From the NCBI RefSeq assembly GCF_000282195.1, contig NZ_AKJT01000004.1:1-64000 (forward strand): 64,000 nucleotides of DNA, in the 5' to 3' direction. Under the pieces are notes generated by a model that saw only the letters and a list, made by a program, of their open reading frames with translations, searched no databases and was not told where the DNA came from. This document shows positions 18,533-28,800 of this stretch, piece by piece; positions within the stretch are counted from its first letter, which is position 1, and every line of letters starts with the position of its first letter. The stretch comes from Pseudomonas sp. GM18. Its GTDB lineage: Bacteria; Pseudomonadota; Gammaproteobacteria; Pseudomonadales; Pseudomonadaceae. A program made the translations under genes and the position numbers.

Positions 18533-21352
18533 TCAACTGACGCGTGACCGGTTGTATTCCTGGTGTCTGAAGAGCAGTTCCCGGCCTCTCTGGATGGTGG
18601 CTCTGGCGGTGTTGATGTCTCGTTGCATGTCTGCGCGTTTTATCGAATGTGAGCCCGAAGTCACAATTCGGTTGGTCGCGATATCAAAAGTAAGCTTCAT
18701 CGTTCCCAGTGGATCTCTTGGATAAAACTCTTCTACACCCAAGGTATTGAAGGCTTTGTTTATTTCCTGCGAGTCGTGTGCGAGGTACTCATCCAGCAAA
18801 TGGAGAGCGTTGTTGAGTCTTTCGATTTTTTTTGCCGACAACCCCTCTTGTGCTGTCTTGACCTGACTGACCCCTTGGATCGTGCCAACCACGGCGCTGG
18901 CTAACGGCACGAAATTCGACAAGGCGGAACGCATGCCGGCCCATGCAAGTTTGCGACTGCCATGTTTTGTTCGAGGATCATGTTCCTTGATCGCGGTCTT
19001 TCCTTTTCCATAAGCGTTGTAAAAAGCCGTTCGTCCTGCTGCCTCTATTTGTTCAGGATCCAGCCGGCTGGCTTGAGGCAGCAAAGAGTGGGGCAGGTGT
19101 CGCGTCGTATCGGACTTCTGTGCCGCGGTGTCGAGCGTCAGCGAGGTAGCGATCGAGGCTGCACCGCTCGCTATCGGGCCGCCCGCCAAAGCCACAGTGC
19201 CGGCAGCCATTGACGCGGCAGCTCGGGAGACGTTGTAACCCATGCTCTGCCCGAATCGTTTGTAAATCTCACGATTGCTGAAACTGTTGTAGAGCTGATA
19301 GTTCAGGACACCCACTCGTTGCTGAACTTCCGACAGTATCTTTGGGTAAGTAGCCAGTTCTTCCTTTATCTCTTCCTGTTCTTTATTGGTTCCTAGCCTG
19401 TCGACATAACGAATGGGATTGTTACCCACCATGCAGTAGAGATTCAGGCCGTCGGCAATCCCCGTCGGATCCGGGCTGATCCACCGCTGTAACCAGGGTG
19501 CGTAATATCTATAGCCGTAGTAATACAGCCCGCTGGCATCGCGCTCCTTACCCGAGTAGCGAACGGTTCTGTATTTCGCCTCGATTGTGTCGCGCGCGGC
19601 CCGCCATGCTGTCGTGCCAAACGGGTAATAGCCTTCTTCGCTGATCAGTTGGCCTTCGGCATCGAGTTCCAGGGTGGTAGACCCCGGATGGTCGTCAAAG
19701 GTGTATCGCAGGGCGCCATTGGTGATGGATTCGGGTAGTCCATCAGACCAGTGCAGGCAACGAACCTTGAACGCGCCCGCATTCACGGTGACGACGTCGA
19801 GTCGTTCCTTACTGCCGACGCGGATTTCCAGTCCCGGCAAGTACAGCACGTCATGAACATGGGTGGTGGCGTGAGCCTTTTGCGTCTGGCGCTTGCGCAC
19901 TCGCTGACCGTTTGCACCATAGAGGTAGGTTTCGGCGTCTGCATTCCCGTCGTCACGCTCGATCAACGCGGCGCGCTGCAACTGGTTGCGGGCGTTCCAC
20001 TCCAGCGGTTGACCGGCCTGCAATGCTTGCAGGTTACCGTTGGCGTCGAAGCCTTTGGCAAAGTCCGGTTCCGGATCACCGACATCCCAGGGCAGGGCGC
20101 GATTACTGCCAGGGGCGATGCGCATTTCGCGGGTATAGTTATTGCCCTCGCGCTGATGGCGCAGCTTGATCAAGTTGCCGCGCACGTCATAACTGTAATG
20201 CTGAGTGAAGTTGAGTAGGCGACTGCGGTCACCGATGCGCGATGACCAGGCCGGGAGCGGTGCCTGAATCCGCGCACGTTGTTCTTCGCGGCCAGAGGCT
20301 TGGATCAGCTGATAAAGGCTGTCGTACACATAAGTGCTGACCGGTGTAATGCGCTGATTGGCATTGTGCTGCTCGGGTTTGCTGTGGTCTTCGACACTCA
20401 AAACGTTGCCGACAGGGTCATAGCCATAACGCAGTGTTTGCAGGTTGCGCCCCCCGACTCGTGAGGTATTTCGTCGCAGCACCCGACCATTCTCCGGCGT
20501 GTAAACCGTCTCATGGGTGATCTTGCCGCCGAGGGTTTGCGAGGTGATTTGCCCTTGGGCGTTGTAGTGGACCTGATCGAGAATCAACCTTTGTTCTGGG
20601 GTACCGTTGAGTTGCAGGGTGACCTTCTTGAGCTGTCCGGCAACATCGAACCAGGCGCGTTGTGTGTGCCCTCGGGCATCTTTCTGTTCGAGGACTCCAC
20701 CTGTGGGAGCGTACTGCCAGCGGGTGGTGTAGCCGCTACCGCTTTCCAGCAAGTCATCACGTTTTTCAGGCTCTGCCGGCCAATCCACCGTTTGCGGACC
20801 GTTCAGCAACCGTCGTGTTTCGCGGAGCAGATTTCCCGTCAGGTCATAGTCCTCCAGAAACAGGCTGCCAGCCGGGTCATCGTGACGAACCAATCGACCA
20901 CACTGGTTGTGCCGTGCGTACTCCGGCGAGCTGGCTGCATAGGTAAGACGCTCGATGACGCGGCTATTGCTTCCCTCTGATGTTTCGCCTGTCAGCGTCG
21001 GGCGGAGCTGGTTGTCGTAGCTCATTTGCCAGTGGCTGCCGCGGGAGTCCCATTTTTCAAGCGTCTGGCCAGCCTCGCCAAAGAAGCTCAAACGCCAGCC
21101 CGCATCGGTACTTTCATCCAGTAATACCGCTCCTGACAGGCTGCTGGTCTGTATGAAGTCAGCGGTGTTTACGACGTCGGAGTGGGAGTGCCGTTCAACG
21201 ACTTGCAGACTGAGGTCGTGACGGCTGCGTTTGATGCGGGCCTGCGGTTGTGCAATGAGTTCATTGCACAAGTAGCTGACCTCACGAACCTGAACGCCGC
21301 GACCATCGACGACATTCAATGTGGGTGTGTGCGCATGAGTGTTGGCGTTCAT
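18533..21352 (-). CDS. tccC: TccC-type Tc toxin C component: RHS shell part plus variable toxin domain
   Basis: 939 residues. Residues 1-654 are YD/RHS repeats ending in the RHS core (YYYGYRYYAPWLQRWISPDP, GLNLYCMVGNNP) and the autocleavage motif around D651 in RYVDRLG. With TcaC it forms the hollow shell that holds the cleaved toxin. Residues 655-939 are the hypervariable effector: it starts TNKEQEEI, has a hydrophobic Ala/Gly-rich stretch (about 694-722, SMAAGTVALAGGPIASG), then helical segments and a charged C-terminus. I do not recognise a catalytic motif. Its base composition is less GC-rich than the RHS part. The start overlaps the tcaC stop (ATGA, 21349-21352). Confidence 0.9.
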   Translation of the reverse strand: MNANTHAHTPTLNVVDGRGVQVREVSYLCNELIAQPQARIKRSRHDLSLQVVERHSHSDVVNTADFIQTSSLSGAVLLDESTDAGWRLSFFGEAGQTLEKWDSRGSHWQMSYDNQLRPTLTGETSEGSNSRVIERLTYAASSPEYARHNQCGRLVRHDDPAGSLFLEDYDLTGNLLRETRRLLNGPQTVDWPAEPEKRDDLLESGSGYTTRWQYAPTGGVLEQKDARGHTQRAWFDVAGQLKKVTLQLNGTPEQRLILDQVHYNAQGQITSQTLGGKITHETVYTPENGRVLRRNTSRVGGRNLQTLRYGYDPVGNVLSVEDHSKPEQHNANQRITPVSTYVYDSLYQLIQASGREEQRARIQAPLPAWSSRIGDRSRLLNFTQHYSYDVRGNLIKLRHQREGNNYTREMRIAPGSNRALPWDVGDPEPDFAKGFDANGNLQALQAGQPLEWNARNQLQRAALIERDDGNADAETYLYGANGQRVRKRQTQKAHATTHVHDVLYLPGLEIRVGSKERLDVVTVNAGAFKVRCLHWSDGLPESITNGALRYTFDDHPGSTTLELDAEGQLISEEGYYPFGTTAWRAARDTIEAKYRTVRYSGKERDASGLYYYGYRYYAPWLQRWISPDPTGIADGLNLYCMVGNNPIRYVDRLGTNKEQEEIKEELATYPKILSEVQQRVGVLNYQLYNSFSNREIYKRFGQSMGYNVSRAAASMAAGTVALAGGPIASGAASIATSLTLDTAAQKSDTTRHLPHSLLPQASRLDPEQIEAAGRTAFYNAYGKGKTAIKEHDPRTKHGSRKLAWAGMRSALSNFVPLASAVVGTIQGVSQVKTAQEGLSAKKIERLNNALHLLDEYLAHDSQEINKAFNTLGVEEFYPRDPLGTMKLTFDIATNRIVTSGSHSIKRADMQRDINTARATIQRGRELLFRHQEYNRSRVS

Positions 21353-24300
21353 CTGTCGTCCTCCTTGAGGATGGAGGCTGGAAGCCCGGTGTCGTTTTCG
21401 TCCTCGGCGATGGAATACCAGGGGTGGCAGGTGTATCGGGACTCGTCGCCCTTGGCGTTGATGACTCGGTGGAGTCGACCGAGTGGATCATGGAACTGCT
21501 GATCGCACAGACCTGACTGGCGCAGCGATTGATCGTTGATGTAGCGATGGCGGTCACTGAAGTAAGGACGATACATCCGGATAACTTGCCCCTTGTTGTC
21601 ATACTCCATGCGCTCGCTGACACACCAGCGAGGATCGACCTTTTGCATACGAGGGACGCCGTCGGTCAACTCCAATGCGCCATTTTCCTTGACGGCCCAC
21701 GCCAGCCCGGACTCGACTTTCTGTTTGCTTTGCAACGGTCTGCCAAATCCATCCCAGCAAGCGAGGGTGATGCGGATCTGTTGTTCAGGTTCACCGGGCA
21801 GGCGATCGGCCTGCATCGTGGCGCAATGAACCGGTTCACGCTGAGCGTTTTGTATAAGTGTCTGTAGTTTCTCTGTGTAGGGGGTCTTGATTAACAGACT
21901 TGGCAGGCGATTACGCGCACTGGCGCGAATATGTCCGGTGGGCATCAGGTCGCCAGCCGCCACCGCTTGTTTGCGCCAGTCCTGCTCCTGTTGGGTCGTG
22001 GCAGCAATGTGTCCCATCCAACTGAGTCGATCGTAAAAATACGCAGTGGCGATCTGCTGTAACGCTCTTTGCGGGTTTTCGATGGCGATGTCTGGGCGAC
22101 CATCGTAATGCCGGGTATAGGTACTGATCGGTTTGAAGCCGCTGGTAGTGTCCGACTGATTTTTGTAGTAGCTCAGAGCCTGTAGCTGTCCGCAAGCGTC
22201 GTACAACGCTTGTCGAATGTTCCCGTCGGGATCGATGATCTGTTGGGGCAGCAGGGTTCGATAATCGATATCGGTTGTTTGCGTGGTGCAGTCGTCCGGC
22301 AGGACGACTTTGGTCACCAGGCAGAAATAAGGGTCGTGACCGATGGTTGTCGGGCCGTGTTGCCGGCTGGCCCTGACTGTCAGCGGCCGGCAAAATCCCT
22401 CCGGTTTCTGGTAAGTGGTAAAACCGAGTTGTACTGACCAGAGGTGATTTTGTTTGTCCCACTGATCATCGGCGGGCAGCGCGATGGGCATTTTTTTGTA
22501 GCCGCAGTGTTCAAGTTTTTGCCTGATATCCACCGCCGGTTTGTCTCCGGCAGACTTGAGCCGGTCATAGGCTTTCAGCGCCACATCATTGAGCTCGGCG
22601 ATTTCCTGATAATCAACCAGCCCTTCGACGCTGGCCTGGCCATCCGGGAAGCCATCACTTGCGTCAGGTTTCCTGTAGCGCTGTAAAGACATCCCGGTCA
22701 AGACCCGATGGTCCTTCCAGGCAGATGACGCACTCAACACACGCAGAGACTCATGATTGAGACTGGCGGGATCCAGGCCGTCGGCCAACGGTGCCTTGGG
22801 CAGTTTCAATGCGTTGCTGCGTTGCAGATAAGGCAATCCCAGGCGTCTGCTGTTGCTTGTGCTGATGTGAATGAATTGAGCGTTATGTTCGCTCAGGTAG
22901 TAATACTGCTGGGCTTCGTCATGGGAATCACCCCACCATTTTTTCTCCCAGGTATCTGTGAAGGGGCAGTCATCGGTAGCGCTCAAACGGCGGGCATAAC
23001 TGATCTGCAGATGATGGGTGAGGTACCCGTAAGCGTCCCATTCCAGATTGATCGTATGCGTGCAGCGAGGGTCTTGCGGGATACGCTCATACTGGTAGCT
23101 GATCGACTCGACAATGACCGGATGCACGATTGAATAAGGGCTGTATTTGCCCATGCCTCTGAGTTCGTTGACCTTGTAGCGATGTTCCTGCACTGAGTAT
23201 GGGAGCTTCGACTTCGGATCCTGTCCCTGTCCGTAGACTTCCACCCGCAAGATCCGTCCGTTTAGCGCCCGGGCGATTTCCCGTTGACGGACGTCGGTAT
23301 AGGTCTTGGTCGGGTCATGGCGGGTGCTGCGCGGTGTCCAGCTTTCTCCCAGCTTCTGAATGGTTCCTTTGAGGCCAACGGCTTTTTCATCGCTTGAGTT
23401 TCGATCCCGGATGAGCGCATCGATGTCGTTACCGATGTGGAACCAGGTTTTGGTGAGGGTCGGTGCGGAGTGGGGACTGTTTTGTGTGCTGTCAGGGCGG
23501 GTGGGACTATCCGTCTGTATGAGCAGGCCGAAACCGCGGAATTCATGTTCCGCGCCATCATAAAAACCTCGTCGGTACTTGAACCGCTGGCTTATCCGGT
23601 TTCCGCTGATCTCATCGTATTGGGTCTGTTGCTTGACCACGGGCAACTGGAGAGGGAGCTGACAAATCGATTCTTTGTTGTTTTTCTGCAAATGCTGCTT
23701 TTCATCCAGCCACTCTTGTGCCGAACTGCGATAGCTCAGGCTACAGGCCGCTCCCATATTGTTGTTGGTTCCCACGAGCAAATACGGTTTGACGTCGACG
23801 AAGTCGTAGCGCCAATGCCGTGGCGTTTCCCCAGCGACGCTGAAGACCAGGCTTGCGCAACCCAGGCCTTGCAGGTCTGTGGCAATGACCTTGCAGAAAC
23901 GGTCATAGCGAAAGCCGTCGGGCCATGGCAGTTCAATCGCTGGGCTCAGGCTGTTGCCGCAGCGGTTCATGAAGATTCGCGCACAGTCCGCCTGCAGATA
24001 AATCAGGTCGGCAGCCCCCGAACCATCCACGTCGGCCAGCAAAATGCGTGAGGCATCGAATGACTCGTAGGGGAAATCCAGCGTGGCGATCACTCGCCCC
24101 TTGCCGAAGCGCCCTCGGCCAAGGTTCGGCCAGCACTTCACTTCGTTATGGCGTATCCGGATCAACTGTTGTTGGCCGCTGCCCAGCAGATCACTGAAGG
24201 CGACCAGTTCTCCCCGAGCGTTGCCGGGGCAGGGTAGGTCATCTTCGGCGACCTGGCGCGACACTTCGGTTGCCGGTGCAAATCCGGTGTCTTTGCGGTT

Positions 24301-25872
24301 GGCGTATAGCCGCACACTGCGAGGGCCGAGCATCACCAGGTCGCTCAGCCCGGCACCCATCAGGTTCGCGAATTGCCCATGCGGGTGGAAAAACTCTGTC
24401 GGAACCGCCGCAAACGGGGTGAAGCCTGACCATTGGCCATCCGGTGCCAGTGTGAAGAAACCGCTGTAACCAGGCTGTGCCACTATCCAGTCGGGCCAGC
24501 CGTCGCCGTTCAGTTCACCGAGAAACTGTCGAGGTGATGCGCGACTGTCGGCAATGGGGATTTGCGGCAGCTCACGCCATGGCATATAGGCCACATGATC
24601 GCCTCCCGCTTCCTGTCGGCAGGGGGGGGCGTAGCGCCAACAATTGTCGGTCTGATGAAGCACGCCGGGCAGGCCCTCGCCGAGCAAATCGATGAACTGA
24701 AAACGTTGCTGATGGTTAAGCCCGGACAATGCCTCGAAGGGTTTGTAATGCCGAGAGTCGGGACTGACGGCGAAGTCGGTATAACTGAACTCAACCGGTG
24801 GCAGGTATTCGCCGCTGCCGCTGTAGGCTTGATTGAGCACGGCACTCAACAAATTGTAGGAAAGGTGGTTGGTCTGGTATTGGAGCAAGGTGCGTCGCAC
24901 CAGTACCGGCTCGTTCCCCATGGAGGGTTCATTCGGGAAGTGATGAAACATCAGAACCTGCTGGCACAGGCGTTGAGTGCGTAACTCGAAACCGTAGCCG
25001 AAGTCCGAGAATGGATCACTGCGGACCGACCATGATCGCCATCCGGGGTGCTGCGGGTTGTCTTCCTGTCCTGCTGCGGGTTCGCCATAGTCGAAGCGCA
25101 ACTCGAAATGCCAGCGGACATCCTTGAGCCCATCGTCTGTGCATTGAAAGAGCTGTAGGGCGGCAATGAAATTGCCATAACACACCCGGTTCAGGTAACG
25201 CTGGGCACGGCAGTCGATGTCCGCCGTGAAGTGCGTATCTGCGATGTACTCGTAGCAAATATGCTCACCCAGCGCATTCATGCTCTCTTCGAGCAGCCAC
25301 TCACCGACCTGCGCCGGGTTATCGGCCGCAGTACGCCTTGCCAGGGGCGTTTTTCCATAGACATGCTGGCTACCGTCAGCGCTGTAGATCAACCAGAAAC
25401 CCGGTTTGTCACTGTCCCGAGACCAATGCTCGATTTTGGCAAAGTCGGTTTCGACACGAGGTCGATAGCTGACAACCTTGTGTAGCACCTGCCGGCTGCC
25501 GTCGGAACACATTTTATTGATTGATTGGATGGCGCCGGTCTCGCGATCCCGTTCAGGCATCCAGACCTGGCCATCGGACCCGACGAACAGATCATCGTCG
25601 GTGTAGGTCGGAACGCCCAGAGTGGTACGCCGCGCGATAGTCGCCAGGGGTAACGCCCAGCCGAGACCGAAAACACCATTGCCTTGAGCGCTGCTATAGC
25701 GCAGGGTCAGCGCCGGCGCATAGCCACGGCCGGTCGATACAGGCAAGGGGATTTCGCAGGAGGCTGCACCGTTGGTGCCGACAGTGCCGAGCTTGTCTCC
25801 AATGGAGTGAATGGCGCCGCCGCCTTTGGGCAGCGTGGGAGGGGTTGCTATCAGGGAGGCGTCCTGGCTCAT
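21349..25872 (-). CDS. tcaC: TcaC/TcdB-type Tc toxin B component
   Basis: 1507 residues, full length for the family. The N-terminus is an SpvB domain (TLPKGGGAIHSIGDKLGT, then GYAPALTLRYSS and GLGWALPLATIARR). The middle contains FG-GAP/VCBS-like propeller repeats and the TcdB mid regions, and the end has RHS-like strands (YDACGQLQALSYY). With TccC it builds the BC cocoon and its propeller docks on the A pentamer as the gate. Overlaps its neighbours on both sides by four bases, so the three genes are translationally coupled. Confidence 0.93.
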   Translation of the reverse strand: MSQDASLIATPPTLPKGGGAIHSIGDKLGTVGTNGAASCEIPLPVSTGRGYAPALTLRYSSAQGNGVFGLGWALPLATIARRTTLGVPTYTDDDLFVGSDGQVWMPERDRETGAIQSINKMCSDGSRQVLHKVVSYRPRVETDFAKIEHWSRDSDKPGFWLIYSADGSQHVYGKTPLARRTAADNPAQVGEWLLEESMNALGEHICYEYIADTHFTADIDCRAQRYLNRVCYGNFIAALQLFQCTDDGLKDVRWHFELRFDYGEPAAGQEDNPQHPGWRSWSVRSDPFSDFGYGFELRTQRLCQQVLMFHHFPNEPSMGNEPVLVRRTLLQYQTNHLSYNLLSAVLNQAYSGSGEYLPPVEFSYTDFAVSPDSRHYKPFEALSGLNHQQRFQFIDLLGEGLPGVLHQTDNCWRYAPPCRQEAGGDHVAYMPWRELPQIPIADSRASPRQFLGELNGDGWPDWIVAQPGYSGFFTLAPDGQWSGFTPFAAVPTEFFHPHGQFANLMGAGLSDLVMLGPRSVRLYANRKDTGFAPATEVSRQVAEDDLPCPGNARGELVAFSDLLGSGQQQLIRIRHNEVKCWPNLGRGRFGKGRVIATLDFPYESFDASRILLADVDGSGAADLIYLQADCARIFMNRCGNSLSPAIELPWPDGFRYDRFCKVIATDLQGLGCASLVFSVAGETPRHWRYDFVDVKPYLLVGTNNNMGAACSLSYRSSAQEWLDEKQHLQKNNKESICQLPLQLPVVKQQTQYDEISGNRISQRFKYRRGFYDGAEHEFRGFGLLIQTDSPTRPDSTQNSPHSAPTLTKTWFHIGNDIDALIRDRNSSDEKAVGLKGTIQKLGESWTPRSTRHDPTKTYTDVRQREIARALNGRILRVEVYGQGQDPKSKLPYSVQEHRYKVNELRGMGKYSPYSIVHPVIVESISYQYERIPQDPRCTHTINLEWDAYGYLTHHLQISYARRLSATDDCPFTDTWEKKWWGDSHDEAQQYYYLSEHNAQFIHISTSNSRRLGLPYLQRSNALKLPKAPLADGLDPASLNHESLRVLSASSAWKDHRVLTGMSLQRYRKPDASDGFPDGQASVEGLVDYQEIAELNDVALKAYDRLKSAGDKPAVDIRQKLEHCGYKKMPIALPADDQWDKQNHLWSVQLGFTTYQKPEGFCRPLTVRASRQHGPTTIGHDPYFCLVTKVVLPDDCTTQTTDIDYRTLLPQQIIDPDGNIRQALYDACGQLQALSYYKNQSDTTSGFKPISTYTRHYDGRPDIAIENPQRALQQIATAYFYDRLSWMGHIAATTQQEQDWRKQAVAAGDLMPTGHIRASARNRLPSLLIKTPYTEKLQTLIQNAQREPVHCATMQADRLPGEPEQQIRITLACWDGFGRPLQSKQKVESGLAWAVKENGALELTDGVPRMQKVDPRWCVSERMEYDNKGQVIRMYRPYFSDRHRYINDQSLRQSGLCDQQFHDPLGRLHRVINAKGDESRYTCHPWYSIAEDENDTGLPASILKEDDR

Positions 25873-28800
25873 TGCGCACCTCCATCAGTCCTGGCGGTGT
25901 ATTGCACATGGATAATGATGTCGGTGAGTGACTCGAGCATGGATTTCTGGGCGGTATGATTGGGAAACGACAGCTTCCATTTCGATACCGCGCCGGTGTA
26001 TTCAAAAGGCAGGTAGCGTTCGTCCTGAAAGTTCAAGGTGAACAGACCGCTGTCGTCGATACCTGTCGACAGGGCAATGTGCTGATTGGCCCGCAGACTT
26101 TTCATGACTGTCTTGTCGGAGCCGGGCATGACGACTTCGCTGCTTGTCTGGGTCAGCGTGGCACGGATATCTTCATAAGGGCCGAGGATGGCCGGCAGGG
26201 AAATACTGAGATTCCTGATCCGGCGCAGACAGTGTCCAGGGTAGTCATGGTCAAAAAGGCTCTGCGTCAATTCAAACTCGCACGAGCCGGTCTCGACCAG
26301 GGTGGATTTGATGCCTTTGATCGGCGTTTTGTCTGCCGCGAGCGTATCGTCCCAGGGTTTGTTGATTGAAAGTGGAACCGTAATCTTTTCTTTCGACTGG
26401 AGCTGACGTAACGATACGGTCTTGCGGATTTCCAGCTCGCGTTCGTTGCCCAGAAGATAGGCACTTTTCATCTTCAGCAAACCCAACTTCATCCCTTCGC
26501 CGGGCCCGAGCCCACGATAGGTACTGTTCCAGGCCTGGGGCTGAAAGAACGTCTGCGTAGAGTAGTCGACCATTTCGTAGCGCCAACACCGTTCGGTGAG
26601 CTGGCACAGCGACAACGTTGCGTCATACACCTGGTAATAGAAGCCGGACAGTTGGTAGGTGAACCATTGATACAGCTGTGAGTTGGTAAAGCGCTTGCTG
26701 AGGAAGTCATAAGAGGATTTGGCTTGCCTCAGTGACGTTTGGGTCTGGCGTAACGACAACTGGGAGGCGGTCTCCCGTTCGGCTTCAAGCTCCAGCTGTG
26801 CATCGTACTGCTTGATTTCGAGTTGGGCTTGATCACGGGCAAGAGTCCACTCCTGATGGCGACGACGGTATTGCGCCGCGCGTTCGAGCGCCTCGCCAGT
26901 GCCATGGGCGGCGGCCGCTAATTCTTGAGCCCCGGCCATCAGCGCAAAGGGAACCCCTTCGAGACGATGCCCGCCGTCGGCCAGACCAAAAATGTTGGGA
27001 ACGACCTTCAAGCCCTCGCCTATCACTTGGGCTGCGTGTGCGCCTGCTTCGGCAATGCGTCCCGCCAGGTGCGCTGCAGCCGCGGCGATTTCCTCCGGAT
27101 AGACCCCCTCATTGACCAGCCCGCTGTAGTAATCCAGCCGCGCTTGCACAATGGCTTTACTGGCTAATAGAGCCTCCTTGTTTTTTTGGTCGATCTTCAA
27201 CGCCTGGGTCTGCAGATCCACGGCAATGTTTGCCAAATCCCAGACGTGATGTTGTTGAAGTTCCTGATAGCTGGCTTGCTCGCCGCGTTCGATGAATGAC
27301 AATAACGTTGCACCGAACTGAATGACTGTATCCACCGCACTCATGGCGTGGGCATGTAGCGCACTGAAGCGGTAAGGCGGAATTTCTGACCCGGGACGCT
27401 GGTCCGTTCCAGGTTCTGCGGCGCGTTGAGGGTTGGATGCGGACAGGTTGCCGGGTGTTGCGGGTGCAGCGAAAAGGGGAATCCTCATGGGTCTGCCAAC
27501 AATATCCAGATTGTGTCTGAGATTGTGCAGACGACTCTCCAGCTTTTCCCAGCGTGCGATCAGCACCGGGTTGAACGGCAAACGCAAATGGGGCGTATCG
27601 ATCGTGTGCACCGAGGGGGGCGGTGCATAAGGACGGACACAGACTTGAGGGGTTGACGTGGAAGAGTTGGATTGATGTTTTTTGTCTTTGCCAAGTTTTT
27701 TCTCAAAAGCCCGAAGTTCCTGGTTGGTCTCATCACTGAATTTTTTCAGCTCGACTGTGCTCCAGAGGTCGGTTTGTTTGAGGTCCGGGCGTGGCCCCAA
27801 CAGGTCCTGTGCGCGGATGTAGCACAGCTTGGCCTGCGCAAGGCCGTCGGGGGTCAACGTGCGGTAGGCCGCATCACCACGATTGAGCAAAATATCGATG
27901 TAGAGCATGTACAAGGCTTTGCGAAAGTGCACCGGGTGACTGAGTGCAATCTGATGCGGGTCTTGTGGGCCCTGGATGGCATAGGTAGTTTGACCGGGTG
28001 CTGGAGTTTCGTGGTCTTTCAACGGCATGGCATTCCAGTAGTCGGAATTCTTGCCAGCGACCGCCTTGCGGCCGGGGTTGAACAGGTATTGCAGCCAGTG
28101 TTCCGCTTCACTGTATTGGCGTTCAACGTTGAGGCGGTGCGCTACGACCCATGGAAGGTACAAGAACAACTCGACGAAGTAGCGACCATAGGCGCCATAG
28201 AAGTCCATCTGCTCTGCACTTCCACTTTCTTCGAACGGCGGTTCTTTCAGGTGTTGGGTATCCCAGCTCAGCAGCGTGTCCATGCTTGTCTCGGCACGCT
28301 CAATCAGATGCTTGGCGAATGTGATGTTCAAACGAATAGGGGAGCGCTCCTTCCCGGTTTGAAGTTCACCATCGCTGCGACTGATGCCCGAGCCTGTAAA
28401 GTCAATAAACTCTGTAGTGCCTAAAGTAGCGTCTGAATGAGTATTTATTTTAGGCGGCCCGGATTGTCTATTGTTGCAAACGACGTCGGTGCTTGTAGGG
28501 AGCGTAGCCTCTACAATGTTTAATAGAATGTCTGCGTCGGTTATTGCAGAGGCGTTTGCGGGGCGCTTGAATTGCATTTTTTTATTACTTTGGCACGGTT
28601 TAAACGGTTCGTAATTCTTTTTGAACTCAGACACTTGCTCAACTTTTGAGTCTTTGTCTATATAGGCAGCCATGAACCAGGTCATGTCCACTAAACCGGA
28701 AAGCCTCGGGATATATACACAGATGAATAACGAGTCCGAAGAGTGCGACTGATCTTGAATCGCAATGGTTCGCGTGTCGTTCCTGAGATTGACTGAAGCA

